From Clostridium sp. (lineage in GTDB: Bacteria; Bacillota; Clostridia; TANB77; CAG-508), in the NCBI GenBank assembly GCA_018371855.1, contig JAHAKD010000009.1, positions 1-38,895 on the forward strand: a DNA stretch of 38,895 bases. The letters run 5' to 3'. Positions 16,020 through 24,474 of the stretch are shown piece after piece. The translations under genes and the position numbers were made by a program. The notes under the pieces were generated by a model. That model saw only the letters and a list, made by a program, of their open reading frames with translations. It made no database searches and was not told where the DNA came from. Every line of letters starts with the position of its first letter. Within the stretch, counting starts at the first letter, position 1.

Positions 16020-17937
16020 ACATGAATATGGCGCAGAACAAATACAAGTATTAGAGGGACTAGAAGCTGTTAGAAAAAGACCAGGTATGTACATAGGAAG
16101 TGTTTCTGCAAGAGGATTACACCATCTTGTATATGAAATAGTAGATAACTGTGTTGATGAAGCTTTAGCAGGATATTGTAAAAATATTCATGTTCAAATA
16201 AAACCAGGAAATATTGTAACAGTACAGGATGATGGTAGAGGTATTCCTGTTGAAATACATCCTAAAACTAAAATATCTACTGCAGAAACAGTTTATACAA
16301 TGTTACATGCAGGAGGAAAATTTGGTGGAGACAGTGGATATAAAGTATCTGGAGGTCTTCATGGTGTTGGAGCTTCTGTTGTAAATGCTTTATCTGAATG
16401 GACTGAAGTTGAAATATGTCGTGATGGCGGAAAATATAGAATGAAATTTGCAAGAGGAAAAACGGTAGAACCATTAAAGAAAATAGAAGATTCAGACAAA
16501 AATGGAACAACAGTAACATTCTTAGCAGATAGTACAATTTTTGAAACAACTAATTACGATTTTTCTATATTAGAAGAAAGATTTAGAGAGATTGCATTTT
16601 TAACAAAAGGTTTAAGAATAAAAGTAGAAGATTTAAGAGAAGAACCAGTAAAAAAAGCAGATTTTTGTTTTGAAGGGGGTCTAAATTCTTTTGTAGAATA
16701 TTTAAATCAAAATAAAGAAACACTTCACAAAAAACCAATTTATATTGAAAAAACAGAAGGAGAAGTTCCCGTAGAAATAGCAATTCAATATACTACAGCA
16801 TATTCAGAGAACATTTATACTTTTGTTAATAATATAAATACTGTTGAAGGTGGAACTCATTTAGAAGGATTTAAAAGAGCATTAACAAAAGTATTTAATG
16901 ATTATGCTAGAAAACATAACATTTTAAAAGAAAAAGATTCAAACCTACAAGGAGAAGATATAAGGGAAGGAATAACAGCAGTTATTTCTGTAAAAGTAAA
17001 AGAACCTCAATTCGAAGGCCAAACAAAAACAAAATTAGGAAATAGTAATGTTACAGGTATTGTTCAATCAATGGTAAATGAAGCTTTATCTGATTTCTTA
17101 GAAGAAAATCCTGCTGTTGCAAAAGCAATACTAGAAAAATGTATTGGAGCTTCTAGAGCTAGGGAAGCCGCAAGAAAAGCAAGAGAACTAGTAAGAAGAA
17201 AAAGTGCTTTAGAAACATCTACTTTACCAGGTAAATTGGCTGATTGTAGTGAGAAAAATGCAGATTTATGCGAAGTATATATAGTTGAGGGAGATTCTGC
17301 TGGCGGTAGTGCAAAACAAGGAAGAGATAGAAAATTCCAAGCAATACTTCCTTTATGGGGAAAAATGCTTAATGTTGAAAAATCAAGAGCAGATAAAATA
17401 TATAATAACGATAAATTGCAACCAGTAATATTGGCTGTTGGTGCTGGAATTGGTGCAGATTTTGATATAACAAAAATAAGATATGGAAAAGTTATAATAA
17501 TGGCTGATGCCGATGTTGATGGTGCACATATTAGAACATTATTATTAACATTCTTCTTTAGATATATGAGACCTTTAATAGAAAATGGAAATGTATATTT
17601 AGCTCAACCACCATTATTTAAACTTTCTAAAAAAGGTATGAAAGATATATATTGCTATACTGATGAAGAACTAGAAGAAAAATATAAAGAACTAGAAGAA
17701 AAAGGAATTTTAAGAGATTCTATATCTATTCAAAGATATAAAGGTCTAGGAGAAATGAATCCAGAACAATTATGGGATACAACAATGAACCCAGAAACAA
17801 GAATATTAATAAAAGTTACAATGGATGATGCAATAAAAGCAGACCAAATATTTACAGTATTAATGGGTGATGAAGTTGCTCCTAGAAGAAAATTCATTGA
17901 AGAAAATGCAAAATATGTTAAAAATCTTGATGTATAA
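16006..17937 (+). CDS. gyrB: DNA gyrase subunit B
   Basis: 643 residues, normal length for a Gram-positive GyrB without the gammaproteobacterial insert. It carries the GHKL ATPase domain (EGLEAVRKRPGMYIGS, IVDNCVDEALAGY, VQDDGRGIPVEIH, GGLHGVGASVVNAL), the transducer domain with QTKTKLGN, and the TOPRIM domain (VEGDSAGGSAKQGRDRKFQA and MADADVDGAHIRTLLL). With GyrA it introduces negative supercoils and is the target of aminocoumarins. The ATG lies eight bases after AGGAGG. A terminator follows directly, so gyrA, 4 kb away, is a separate transcript. Confidence 0.98.
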   Translation: MEKYKHEYGAEQIQVLEGLEAVRKRPGMYIGSVSARGLHHLVYEIVDNCVDEALAGYCKNIHVQIKPGNIVTVQDDGRGIPVEIHPKTKISTAETVYTMLHAGGKFGGDSGYKVSGGLHGVGASVVNALSEWTEVEICRDGGKYRMKFARGKTVEPLKKIEDSDKNGTTVTFLADSTIFETTNYDFSILEERFREIAFLTKGLRIKVEDLREEPVKKADFCFEGGLNSFVEYLNQNKETLHKKPIYIEKTEGEVPVEIAIQYTTAYSENIYTFVNNINTVEGGTHLEGFKRALTKVFNDYARKHNILKEKDSNLQGEDIREGITAVISVKVKEPQFEGQTKTKLGNSNVTGIVQSMVNEALSDFLEENPAVAKAILEKCIGASRAREAARKARELVRRKSALETSTLPGKLADCSEKNADLCEVYIVEGDSAGGSAKQGRDRKFQAILPLWGKMLNVEKSRADKIYNNDKLQPVILAVGAGIGADFDITKIRYGKVIIMADADVDGAHIRTLLLTFFFRYMRPLIENGNVYLAQPPLFKLSKKGMKDIYCYTDEELEEKYKELEEKGILRDSISIQRYKGLGEMNPEQLWDTTMNPETRILIKVTMDDAIKADQIFTVLMGDEVAPRRKFIEENAKYVKNLDV

Positions 17938-17968
17938 AAAAGAGAATCCCTCGGGATTCTTTTTTTGT
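17937..17968 (+). terminator. Terminator after gyrB
   Basis: A stem AGAATCCC / GGGATTCT with a 2-base loop, followed by seven to eight T, immediately after the gyrB stop. Confidence 0.9.
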
Positions 17969-18016
17969 ATTATATTTTAATAGCTATAAATGTCGATTTT
18001 TGTATGACGAATTTCG

Positions 18017-18045
18017 TTGACAAATAATGGAAATGAGAGTATTAT
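18017..18045 (+). promoter_or_regulatory. Promoter of the gyrB-gyrA interval cluster
   Basis: Consensus TTGACA (18017-18022), a 17-base spacer and TATTAT (18040-18045). The predicted start near 18052 lies just before the ribosome site AGAGGTGAT (18058-18066). The TTG of this -35 box is in frame with the first gene but is unlikely to be its start. Confidence 0.75.
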
Positions 18046-18061
18046 TGAACAAAGATTAGAG

Positions 18062-18622
18062 GTGATATATGTAAAAGCAGATAATAAATCTACACAAAAT
18101 TGGTTAATTGTAGAGAGTATAGATAAGAATGGGATTATAAAAATAAAAAATAATAATATTTTTATAAAACTAATAAGAGTTCAACCAATAAATTTTAATT
18201 TAAAAACAACTTTAGAAAAAGAAGCTATTTTAAATTCATATAAGATTCTTTTAAAAACATGTAATTTTAATCTTCAAATTTTAATTCATACAAATAAAGA
18301 AGACATTTCAAAAATCGTAACTAATGTTAAAAAGTCAAATAATGATTCAATTTCAATTATTTCTAAAAAGTATATTGAATTTCTAAACAAAATTAATTCC
18401 GAAAAGCAAACATCTACAAAAAATTATTATATTATCATAGATGAACAAAGTGAAATAGAAAATGAAAATTTAGCAAATATTTATTATATGTTAAACGAAA
18501 AGTATTTTAAGATAAAAGAATGTCTTAATAAATGTGGAAATCAAGTAAAAGAATGTAAAAAAGAAGATGTTATAAAGGTTTTACATTTTTTCTTAAATAC
18601 TAATTATAATTTAAATAGGTAG
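18062..18622 (+). CDS. TraC-like-domain protein paired with a VirB4-type ATPase
   Basis: About 186 residues from 18062. The segment IKLIRVQPINFNLKTTLEKEAILNSYKILLKTCNFNLQILI resembles the small TraC-like domain that precedes or pairs with VirB4/TraC ATPases in conjugation-like loci, and the next gene is such an ATPase. No signal peptide or membrane segment is visible; it looks cytoplasmic. The start is unclear. AGAGGTGAT (18058-18066) is a strong ribosome site, but the only ATG after it (18069) hits a stop at once, and in-frame codons at a normal distance are TAT, GTA and AAA. GTG 18062 overlaps the ribosome site. An unusual start or a one-base error near 18069 is possible. It ends directly against the ATPase gene. 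Confidence 0.5.
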   Translation: MIYVKADNKSTQNWLIVESIDKNGIIKIKNNNIFIKLIRVQPINFNLKTTLEKEAILNSYKILLKTCNFNLQILIHTNKEDISKIVTNVKKSNNDSISIISKKYIEFLNKINSEKQTSTKNYYIIIDEQSEIENENLANIYYMLNEKYFKIKECLNKCGNQVKECKKEDVIKVLHFFLNTNYNLNR

Positions 18623-20437
18623 GTGATTGAAAGAAATATTTTAAAAAAACTTTTTATTAAAAATACAAAAGAAAAACAATGCCTGGAAGAAAATTATATT
18701 TGTCCTTCATACATAAATAATCAAAATCCTAAATACATAGAAATAGATAATATGTATTATGCAGGTTTAATGATTGTAAATTATCTAAGAGAGAATGAAG
18801 ACTTAATTTTAAAAGGAATAATAGATACAGACATAAATATGAATATTTCAATATTTTACGAAAAACAGAATAAATATAAAACTTTAAAGGAATTAACTTA
18901 TAATATTGGGAATGTATCTGCAGATTTGAAAGATATAAATAATAACAGGCAAGATGTTGATATAGCACAATATACATACAATGATGCAAAATATATAAGA
19001 AAAGAAATGCAAATAAACAACCAAGATATATATTATTTATACATTTATATTAATGTTTTTGCAGAAACAATAAAAGAGTTAGAATTTAATCTAAGTAAAG
19101 TTGAAGGTATATTGCAAGGCTCTGGATTGCAAACTAGAAGAGCAAATTTTAGGCAAGAACAAATATATAAGTCGAGTTTACCTTTAATGCATAATGATAA
19201 AGACTTACAATTAGCTACAAGAAGAAATATTTTAACAAATGGGCTTGTAAGCACATATCCATTTATTTCTTCATCAATTTTTGATGAAAAAGGAGTATAT
19301 ATAGGCAGAAATATTCATAATAATTCTATGATTTTTATAGATAGATATAATACTCAGAAATATAAAAATCCAAATATGTGTGTATTTGGAATGTCAGGAG
19401 CCGGAAAATCATTTTATATAAAATTATTAATATTAAGATATGGAATACAAGAAATAAATCAATATGTTATAGATCCAGATAGAGAATATGGAAATGTATG
19501 TAAAGCATTGAATGGAACATTAATAAAAATAGGACCAACTTCAAATACATATATTAATGTATTTGATATACGAGAAGAAAGTATAGAGAAAGACGAAAAG
19601 GGCTATCTTGCTATTAAAATTGATAAACTTAAGGGATTTTTTAATTTAATATTTGGAGAAATGAATGAAGAAGAAAAATCTATTATAGAAGAAAAGTTAA
19701 TTAAATTATATGAAAGTAAAAATATAAATTTTAATGATAAAAGTCTATACAAAGTAAAAAATAAAAAAGTAGTTTTTAAGGAAAGTACAGATATGCCAAT
19801 ATTACAAGATTTTTATGAATTATTAGGTCAAGATAAAAGAACAAAAAAATTCCATATAAAATTGTTACCATTTGTAAAAGGTAGTTTAAATTATTTTAAT
19901 AAATATACAAATATAAAGATAAAAAATAAGCTAATTATTGCAGATATATATGAATTAGGTGAAGAAAACATAAAGTATGGTATGTATATTTTTGTGGATC
20001 TATTTTGGGATCTAATCAAGATAAATCGAAAAGAAAGAAAAGTTATTTACTTAGATGAAATTTGGCGATTAATAGGTATAACATCTAATAAAGAAGTTGC
20101 TTCATTTATATATAAAATATTTAAAACTATTAGAAAATATAGTGGTAGTGGAGTTGCTATAACACAAGATGTATCTGATTTATTTAGTCTAGATAATGGA
20201 ATATATGGAAAAAGTATCTTAAATAATTCAAATATAAAAGTATTTTTTTGCTTGGAAGAAGAAAATATAAATATATTGGAAAAATATGCAAAGTTGTCAG
20301 AAAAAGAAAAGGTAGAAATAAAATCATTTTCAAAAGGAGAATGTTTAATGTTTGTTGGAAATGATCACATATTAGTTAAAATAGACTCATCAGATTTTGA
20401 AAAGAATATAATAGAAAAAGGAGAGATAGACAATTAA
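18623..20437 (+). CDS. VirB4/TraC-type secretion ATPase
   Basis: Up to 604 residues, close to a complete VirB4/TraC core. VirB4 proteins are hexameric AAA+-like ATPases that power type IV secretion and conjugation machines. The N-terminal half (about 1-245) is the VirB4 N domain with no clear catalytic motif. Walker A GMSGAGKS is at 256-263, followed by YVIDPDREYG (281-290), Walker B VIYLDEIWRL (474-483) and the AITQDVSDLF sensor-like motif (512-521), all typical. No membrane helix is evident. GTG at 18623 abuts the previous stop and overlaps AGGTAGG; ATT at 18626 or 18638 (giving MLKKLF) are alternatives. No coupling protein, relaxase, pilin or VirB6/VirB8-like gene lies nearby, so the machine it serves is unknown. 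Confidence 0.8.
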   Translation: MIERNILKKLFIKNTKEKQCLEENYICPSYINNQNPKYIEIDNMYYAGLMIVNYLRENEDLILKGIIDTDINMNISIFYEKQNKYKTLKELTYNIGNVSADLKDINNNRQDVDIAQYTYNDAKYIRKEMQINNQDIYYLYIYINVFAETIKELEFNLSKVEGILQGSGLQTRRANFRQEQIYKSSLPLMHNDKDLQLATRRNILTNGLVSTYPFISSSIFDEKGVYIGRNIHNNSMIFIDRYNTQKYKNPNMCVFGMSGAGKSFYIKLLILRYGIQEINQYVIDPDREYGNVCKALNGTLIKIGPTSNTYINVFDIREESIEKDEKGYLAIKIDKLKGFFNLIFGEMNEEEKSIIEEKLIKLYESKNINFNDKSLYKVKNKKVVFKESTDMPILQDFYELLGQDKRTKKFHIKLLPFVKGSLNYFNKYTNIKIKNKLIIADIYELGEENIKYGMYIFVDLFWDLIKINRKERKVIYLDEIWRLIGITSNKEVASFIYKIFKTIRKYSGSGVAITQDVSDLFSLDNGIYGKSILNNSNIKVFFCLEEENINILEKYAKLSEKEKVEIKSFSKGECLMFVGNDHILVKIDSSDFEKNIIEKGEIDN

Positions 20438-21044
20438 AAAGCTAATAAATATATTTGGAACCAATGGTGTAGGTAAAAGCATAATAACAATACTATTAGC
20501 TAATATAATAGCAGAAAATAACCTTAAAGTCTTAATAATAGATTATACACAAAATATTTATACTATCTTTAATAAAAAACCAGAAAGAGATGCAATAAAA
20601 ATCGAAAGTATATATTTATCAAATAAATTTTATAGAGGAGAAAGTGATAAATATAATATAGTCATTTTTGATAATCCACAAATAAGCTTTTTGAAAAAAA
20701 GAGAATTGTTAAATAATTCTACAAATATATTTTTATCAGAATGTAATTTACTAGGGATAAAAAAATTAAGTAAATTAATTGGGATTACTACAAAAGATAT
20801 ACGAAAAGAAAATATAAATATTATTTTTAATAAATACAATTCAAATTCATTAGATAAAGAAATACTATATAACATTTTTAAATCTATAAAAATTCTAGGA
20901 AAAATAGATTATAGTAAAAAAATAGATACAATATTAAATATGGAAAGAATAATAAATATAAATTCAATAAGAAAAGATTTATTAAAAATAAGGGATAATT
21001 TATTAAAGGAGAATAAAGTATATGGAGATAGACATACAAAATGA
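20433..21044 (+). CDS. Small ParA/MinD-like P-loop ATPase, possible ATT start
   Basis: About 203 residues if translation starts at ATT 20433, giving MKKLINIFGTNGVGKS. The Walker A motif GTNGVGKS (9-16), then ITILLANIIAENNLKVLIIDYTQN, resembles the start of MinD/ParA/CobQ-type ATPases, where a strand-P-loop-helix-strand-D order is followed by a membrane- or DNA-bound partner. The rest is short and has diverged; I see no clear Walker B beyond YNIVIFDNPQISF. GGAG at 20420-20423 lies nine bases before the ATT, inside the end of the ATPase gene, and no ATG/GTG/TTG exists upstream of the P-loop in this frame. A TTG at 20691 would delete the P-loop and is rejected. It overlaps the next gene by 23 bases. 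Confidence 0.6.
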   Translation: MKKLINIFGTNGVGKSIITILLANIIAENNLKVLIIDYTQNIYTIFNKKPERDAIKIESIYLSNKFYRGESDKYNIVIFDNPQISFLKKRELLNNSTNIFLSECNLLGIKKLSKLIGITTKDIRKENINIIFNKYNSNSLDKEILYNIFKSIKILGKIDYSKKIDTILNMERIININSIRKDLLKIRDNLLKENKVYGDRHTK

Positions 21045-21735
21045 CTTAAATAATAAAAATTTAGAATTAGGCAAAGAACAAAAAAGTTTTTTAGAAACTA
21101 CTTTAGGAGGAATTATAAATACAGGGCTAAATCTTGGAATTAAATACTTATTGCCGGACTTTGTAGAAGACGAGGTAATAAAAATAAAAGATACCATACT
21201 TAATGAAGGCTTTAAAGAAGGATTAAATACAGCAATAGACGAGGTAATAGATTTTGGTAAAAGTGCAATAGGTATTGTAACTGGAAAATTCGACGATATT
21301 TCGCAAATGCAAAAAGCTGTAGAAAATGGAGGAATAATAGATACAATATCAAAAGGAATAGATACTGGTATTAATAAAGTAAATGAAAAAGGAAAGCTAA
21401 ATGATACTATAAGTAATGTTATAAAAAAAGGTAAAAATCTAATTCTTGATAACATTAGTAGCAATATAGAAGAAATGATTGTTGAACAAGGAAATGAGAT
21501 AAATAAATTTGAAACTTCTATTAATGAATGGAAAAAAGCATATGAAAATAAAGATTTCGATTTAATGGAAAAAGAAATGAAAAATATAAATAAATATTTA
21601 GAAAAAATAATGCCATTAGAAAATATAATTAAAGAAGCTAGAATAGTAGAAAATATACATAGCTTGATTAAAAACAATAATAAAAATTTCGAAATAAATG
21701 AAGTGGAATTAGAAGCTGCAAATGTACTGTCATAG
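21022..21735 (+). CDS. Uncharacterised helix-rich protein of the VirB4 cluster
   Basis: 237 residues, function not recognised. The ATG has AAAGGAG upstream, so it is the only gene of the cluster with an ordinary start. There is no signal peptide. The first two thirds consist of glycine-punctuated amphipathic stretches (GGIINTGLNLGIKYLL, GGIIDTISKGIDTGINKV, SNVIKKGKNLILDNI); the last third is charged and likely helical (FETSINEWKKAYENKDFDLM). Such helices could lie on a membrane or pack in a bundle, but none is hydrophobic enough for a firm transmembrane call. Gene order suggests it acts with the two ATPases. No terminator is evident before the gyrA promoter. Confidence 0.6.
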   Translation: MEIDIQNDLNNKNLELGKEQKSFLETTLGGIINTGLNLGIKYLLPDFVEDEVIKIKDTILNEGFKEGLNTAIDEVIDFGKSAIGIVTGKFDDISQMQKAVENGGIIDTISKGIDTGINKVNEKGKLNDTISNVIKKGKNLILDNISSNIEEMIVEQGNEINKFETSINEWKKAYENKDFDLMEKEMKNINKYLEKIMPLENIIKEARIVENIHSLIKNNNKNFEINEVELEAANVLS

Positions 21736-21870
21736 AAGAAAGAAGAACAATCAAATATTTTAGAAAATTAACAAGTTTAAGTGAACTTAGAATTACTAAT
21801 AAAAAAACAATTGTGTATACATGTTAAAGCCACTTTTCTTTTAATTCCGTAAGATTTTCGAATAATTTCC

Positions 21871-21899
21871 TTGCATATTTTTTTCTGTTTTAGTATAAT
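21871..21899 (+). promoter_or_regulatory. Promoter of gyrA
   Basis: TTGCAT (21871-21876), a 17-base spacer and consensus TATAAT (21894-21899), about 37 bases before the gyrA start. The motif TTCCGTAA (reverse of TTACGGAA) lies upstream at 21845-21852. Confidence 0.8.
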
Positions 21900-21935
21900 A
21901 CATTGTGTAGCAGAAAGAAGAAAAGAGGTAAAGAA

Positions 21936-24377
21936 ATGGACAACCATGATGGAAAAATAATTGAAAGAGATATCGAAAACGAGATGAAGACAGCATACAT
22001 TAGTTATGCTATGAGTGTTATTGTACAAAGAGCTTTACCAGATGTAAGAGATGGTTTAAAACCAGTTCACAGAAGAATTTTATATGCAATGCACGAAGAT
22101 GGGATTACGTCAGATAAACCATACAGAAAATGTGCAAATACTGTAGGATCTGTTTTAGGAAGATACCATCCACATGGAGATTCTTCAGTTTATGATGCAA
22201 TGGTAAGAATGGCACAAGACTTTTCATTAAGATACATGTTAATAGATGGACATGGAAACTTTGGTTCTATAGATGGTGATGGTGCCGCAGCAATGAGGTA
22301 CACAGAAGCTAGAATGTCTAAAATAGCAGAATATATGCTTACAGATATAGAGAAAAATACAGTTGACTTTATGCCAAACTATGATGATAGATTACAAGAG
22401 CCAACAGTATTACCATCAAAAATACCACAATTATTAATTAATGGTTCATCAGGTATAGCAGTTGGAATGGCAACAAATATACCTCCACATAATTTAAAAG
22501 AAGTTTGTGATGGTCTTATTAGAATAATTGACAATCCAAATACCACAGATGAAGAGTTAATGACAATTATTAAAGGACCGGATTTCCCAACAGGAGGAAT
22601 GATTTTAGGAAAAGAAGGTATAAAACAAGCATATAAAACAGGAAAAGGAAAAATAATCGTAAGAGCCGAAGCAGAAATCGAAGAAATGGCAAATAATAAA
22701 CAAAGAATAATTGTAACATCATTGCCATATCAAGTTAATAAAGCTAGATTAATAGAAAATATATCTAAATTAGTAAGAGAAAAAAGAATAGAAGGAATAT
22801 CTGAATTAAGAGATGAATCAGATAGAAACGATAGAGTTAGAATAGTAATAGAATTAAAAAGAGACGCTAGGGCTCAAGTTGTTTTAAATCAACTATATAA
22901 GAATACTCAAATGCAAGATACATTTGGAGCAATATTATTAGCATTAGTTGATGGAGAGCCAAAAATATTAACACTAAGACAATGTTTAGATTATTATATT
23001 GACCATAGAAAAACAGTAATTTTAAGAAGAACTAAATTCGAACTGGATAAAGCTTTAGCAAGAGCACATATCTTAGAAGGTTTAAGAATTGCAATAGACA
23101 ATATAGACGAAGTTATTAGTATTATTAGAAGTTCATATGATGATGCTAAAGAAAGATTAATAGAAAGATTTGGATTAACAGATATACAAGCTCAAGCAAT
23201 ACTAGATATGAGATTAAAAACATTATCTGGTTTGCAAAGAGAAAAAATCGAAGAAGAATATAAACAATTAATGGAATTAATTGCACATCTAAGAGAAATC
23301 TTAAATAACGAACAACTTGTATATGACATTATTAAAGAAGATTTAGAAGAAGTTAAAACTAAATTTGGAGATGAAAGATTAACTAAAATAAAACCTGCAG
23401 AGGGAGATATAGAAGAAGAAGACTTAATAAAAGAAGAACAAACAATAGTAGCATTAACACATTTCGGATATATCAAGAGAATGCCTGCAGATACATATAA
23501 AAGCCAACGTAGAGGCGGAAAAGGTATTACTGGTATTTCTACAAGAGCTGATGATTTTGTTACAGAAATATTTACAGCTTCTACACATGATACTATATTA
23601 TTCTTTAGTAATAAAGGTAAGTTATATAGATTACGTGGTTACGAAATTCCAGAAGCAGGAAGAACTGCAAAAGGAACAGCGATTGTTAACTTATTAAGTT
23701 TAGATCCTGGAGAAAAAATAACAGCAGTTATTCCAATTTCTAATTTTGCTGAAGGAAAATACCTACTAATGGCAACTCAAAAAGGATTTATCAAGAAAAC
23801 ATCTCTTACAGAATATAATTCAGCAAGAAAGACAGGACTTCAAGCAATCACATTAAAAGAAGATGATGAATTAATAACTGTAAGATTAACAGATGGACAA
23901 GACAACGTTGTTTTAGTAACCGAAGACGGAATGAGTATTACTTTTAGCGAGCAAGATGTAAGACCAATGGGTAGAACAGCACAAGGTGTAATAGGAATTA
24001 AACTTGGAGATGAAGATAAAGTTATCGGAATGGAATCTATTATAGCAGGTGCTAATGCAACATTATTGGCTATAACAGAACACGGATTTGGTAAAAGAAC
24101 AGATTTAGATGAATATAGAGTACAAAATAGAGGTGGAAGAGGAGTAATAACATATAAAGTTACTCAAAAAACAGGAAAATTAGTTGGAATTAGAGTTACA
24201 GATGATTCAAATGATATAATGATGATTACAGATACAGGTACAATAATTAGAATAAGTGTTAAGGATGTAAGTGTATTAGGTAGATCAACACAAGGTGTAA
24301 CTTTAATGAGAACAAACGATGGAGGAAAAGTAGTAAGTATTGAATTAGTTGAACCTGAAGATACTAATGAAGAATAA
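21936..24377 (+). CDS. gyrA: DNA gyrase subunit A
   Basis: 813 residues, full length. GyrA cuts and rejoins DNA through a tyrosine, here Y122 in AAAMRYTEARM, at the same number as in E. coli. The quinolone-resistance region reads HPHGDSSVYDAMVRMAQ, with S83 and D87 in the usual drug-sensitive state. The C-terminal domain has the GyrA box QRRGGKG, which marks gyrase rather than topoisomerase IV, and the repeated blade motifs. I chose ATG 21936 because AGAGGT lies six bases upstream; a GTG at 21903 has no ribosome site and lies at the predicted transcription start. It is separated from gyrB by the four-gene cluster. Confidence 0.98.
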   Translation: MDNHDGKIIERDIENEMKTAYISYAMSVIVQRALPDVRDGLKPVHRRILYAMHEDGITSDKPYRKCANTVGSVLGRYHPHGDSSVYDAMVRMAQDFSLRYMLIDGHGNFGSIDGDGAAAMRYTEARMSKIAEYMLTDIEKNTVDFMPNYDDRLQEPTVLPSKIPQLLINGSSGIAVGMATNIPPHNLKEVCDGLIRIIDNPNTTDEELMTIIKGPDFPTGGMILGKEGIKQAYKTGKGKIIVRAEAEIEEMANNKQRIIVTSLPYQVNKARLIENISKLVREKRIEGISELRDESDRNDRVRIVIELKRDARAQVVLNQLYKNTQMQDTFGAILLALVDGEPKILTLRQCLDYYIDHRKTVILRRTKFELDKALARAHILEGLRIAIDNIDEVISIIRSSYDDAKERLIERFGLTDIQAQAILDMRLKTLSGLQREKIEEEYKQLMELIAHLREILNNEQLVYDIIKEDLEEVKTKFGDERLTKIKPAEGDIEEEDLIKEEQTIVALTHFGYIKRMPADTYKSQRRGGKGITGISTRADDFVTEIFTASTHDTILFFSNKGKLYRLRGYEIPEAGRTAKGTAIVNLLSLDPGEKITAVIPISNFAEGKYLLMATQKGFIKKTSLTEYNSARKTGLQAITLKEDDELITVRLTDGQDNVVLVTEDGMSITFSEQDVRPMGRTAQGVIGIKLGDEDKVIGMESIIAGANATLLAITEHGFGKRTDLDEYRVQNRGGRGVITYKVTQKTGKLVGIRVTDDSNDIMMITDTGTIIRISVKDVSVLGRSTQGVTLMRTNDGGKVVSIELVEPEDTNEE

Positions 24378-24412
24378 ATGATAATAGATATACAATAACA
24401 TACAAATACTTC

Positions 24413-24448
24413 AAAAGAGTCTAATAGAATATCTATTAGACTCTTTTT
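24413..24448 (+). terminator. Terminator after gyrA
   Basis: A 15-bp perfect stem (AAAAGAGTCTAATAG / CTATTAGACTCTTTT) with a 5-base loop ends in a T run, 35 bases past the stop. Confidence 0.9.
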
Positions 24449-24474
24449 ACAATAATGGCATTGGAGATGAAATA

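Noticed and set aside
20691..21044. 117-residue gene starting at TTG 20691
   Set aside because: The same frame extends upstream through a good P-loop to a ribosome site before 20433, so this is only the C-terminal part of a larger gene.
21903..21935. GTG start for gyrA at 21903
   Set aside because: It lies at the predicted transcription start and has no ribosome site; ATG 21936 has AGAGGT and gives the family-typical N terminus.
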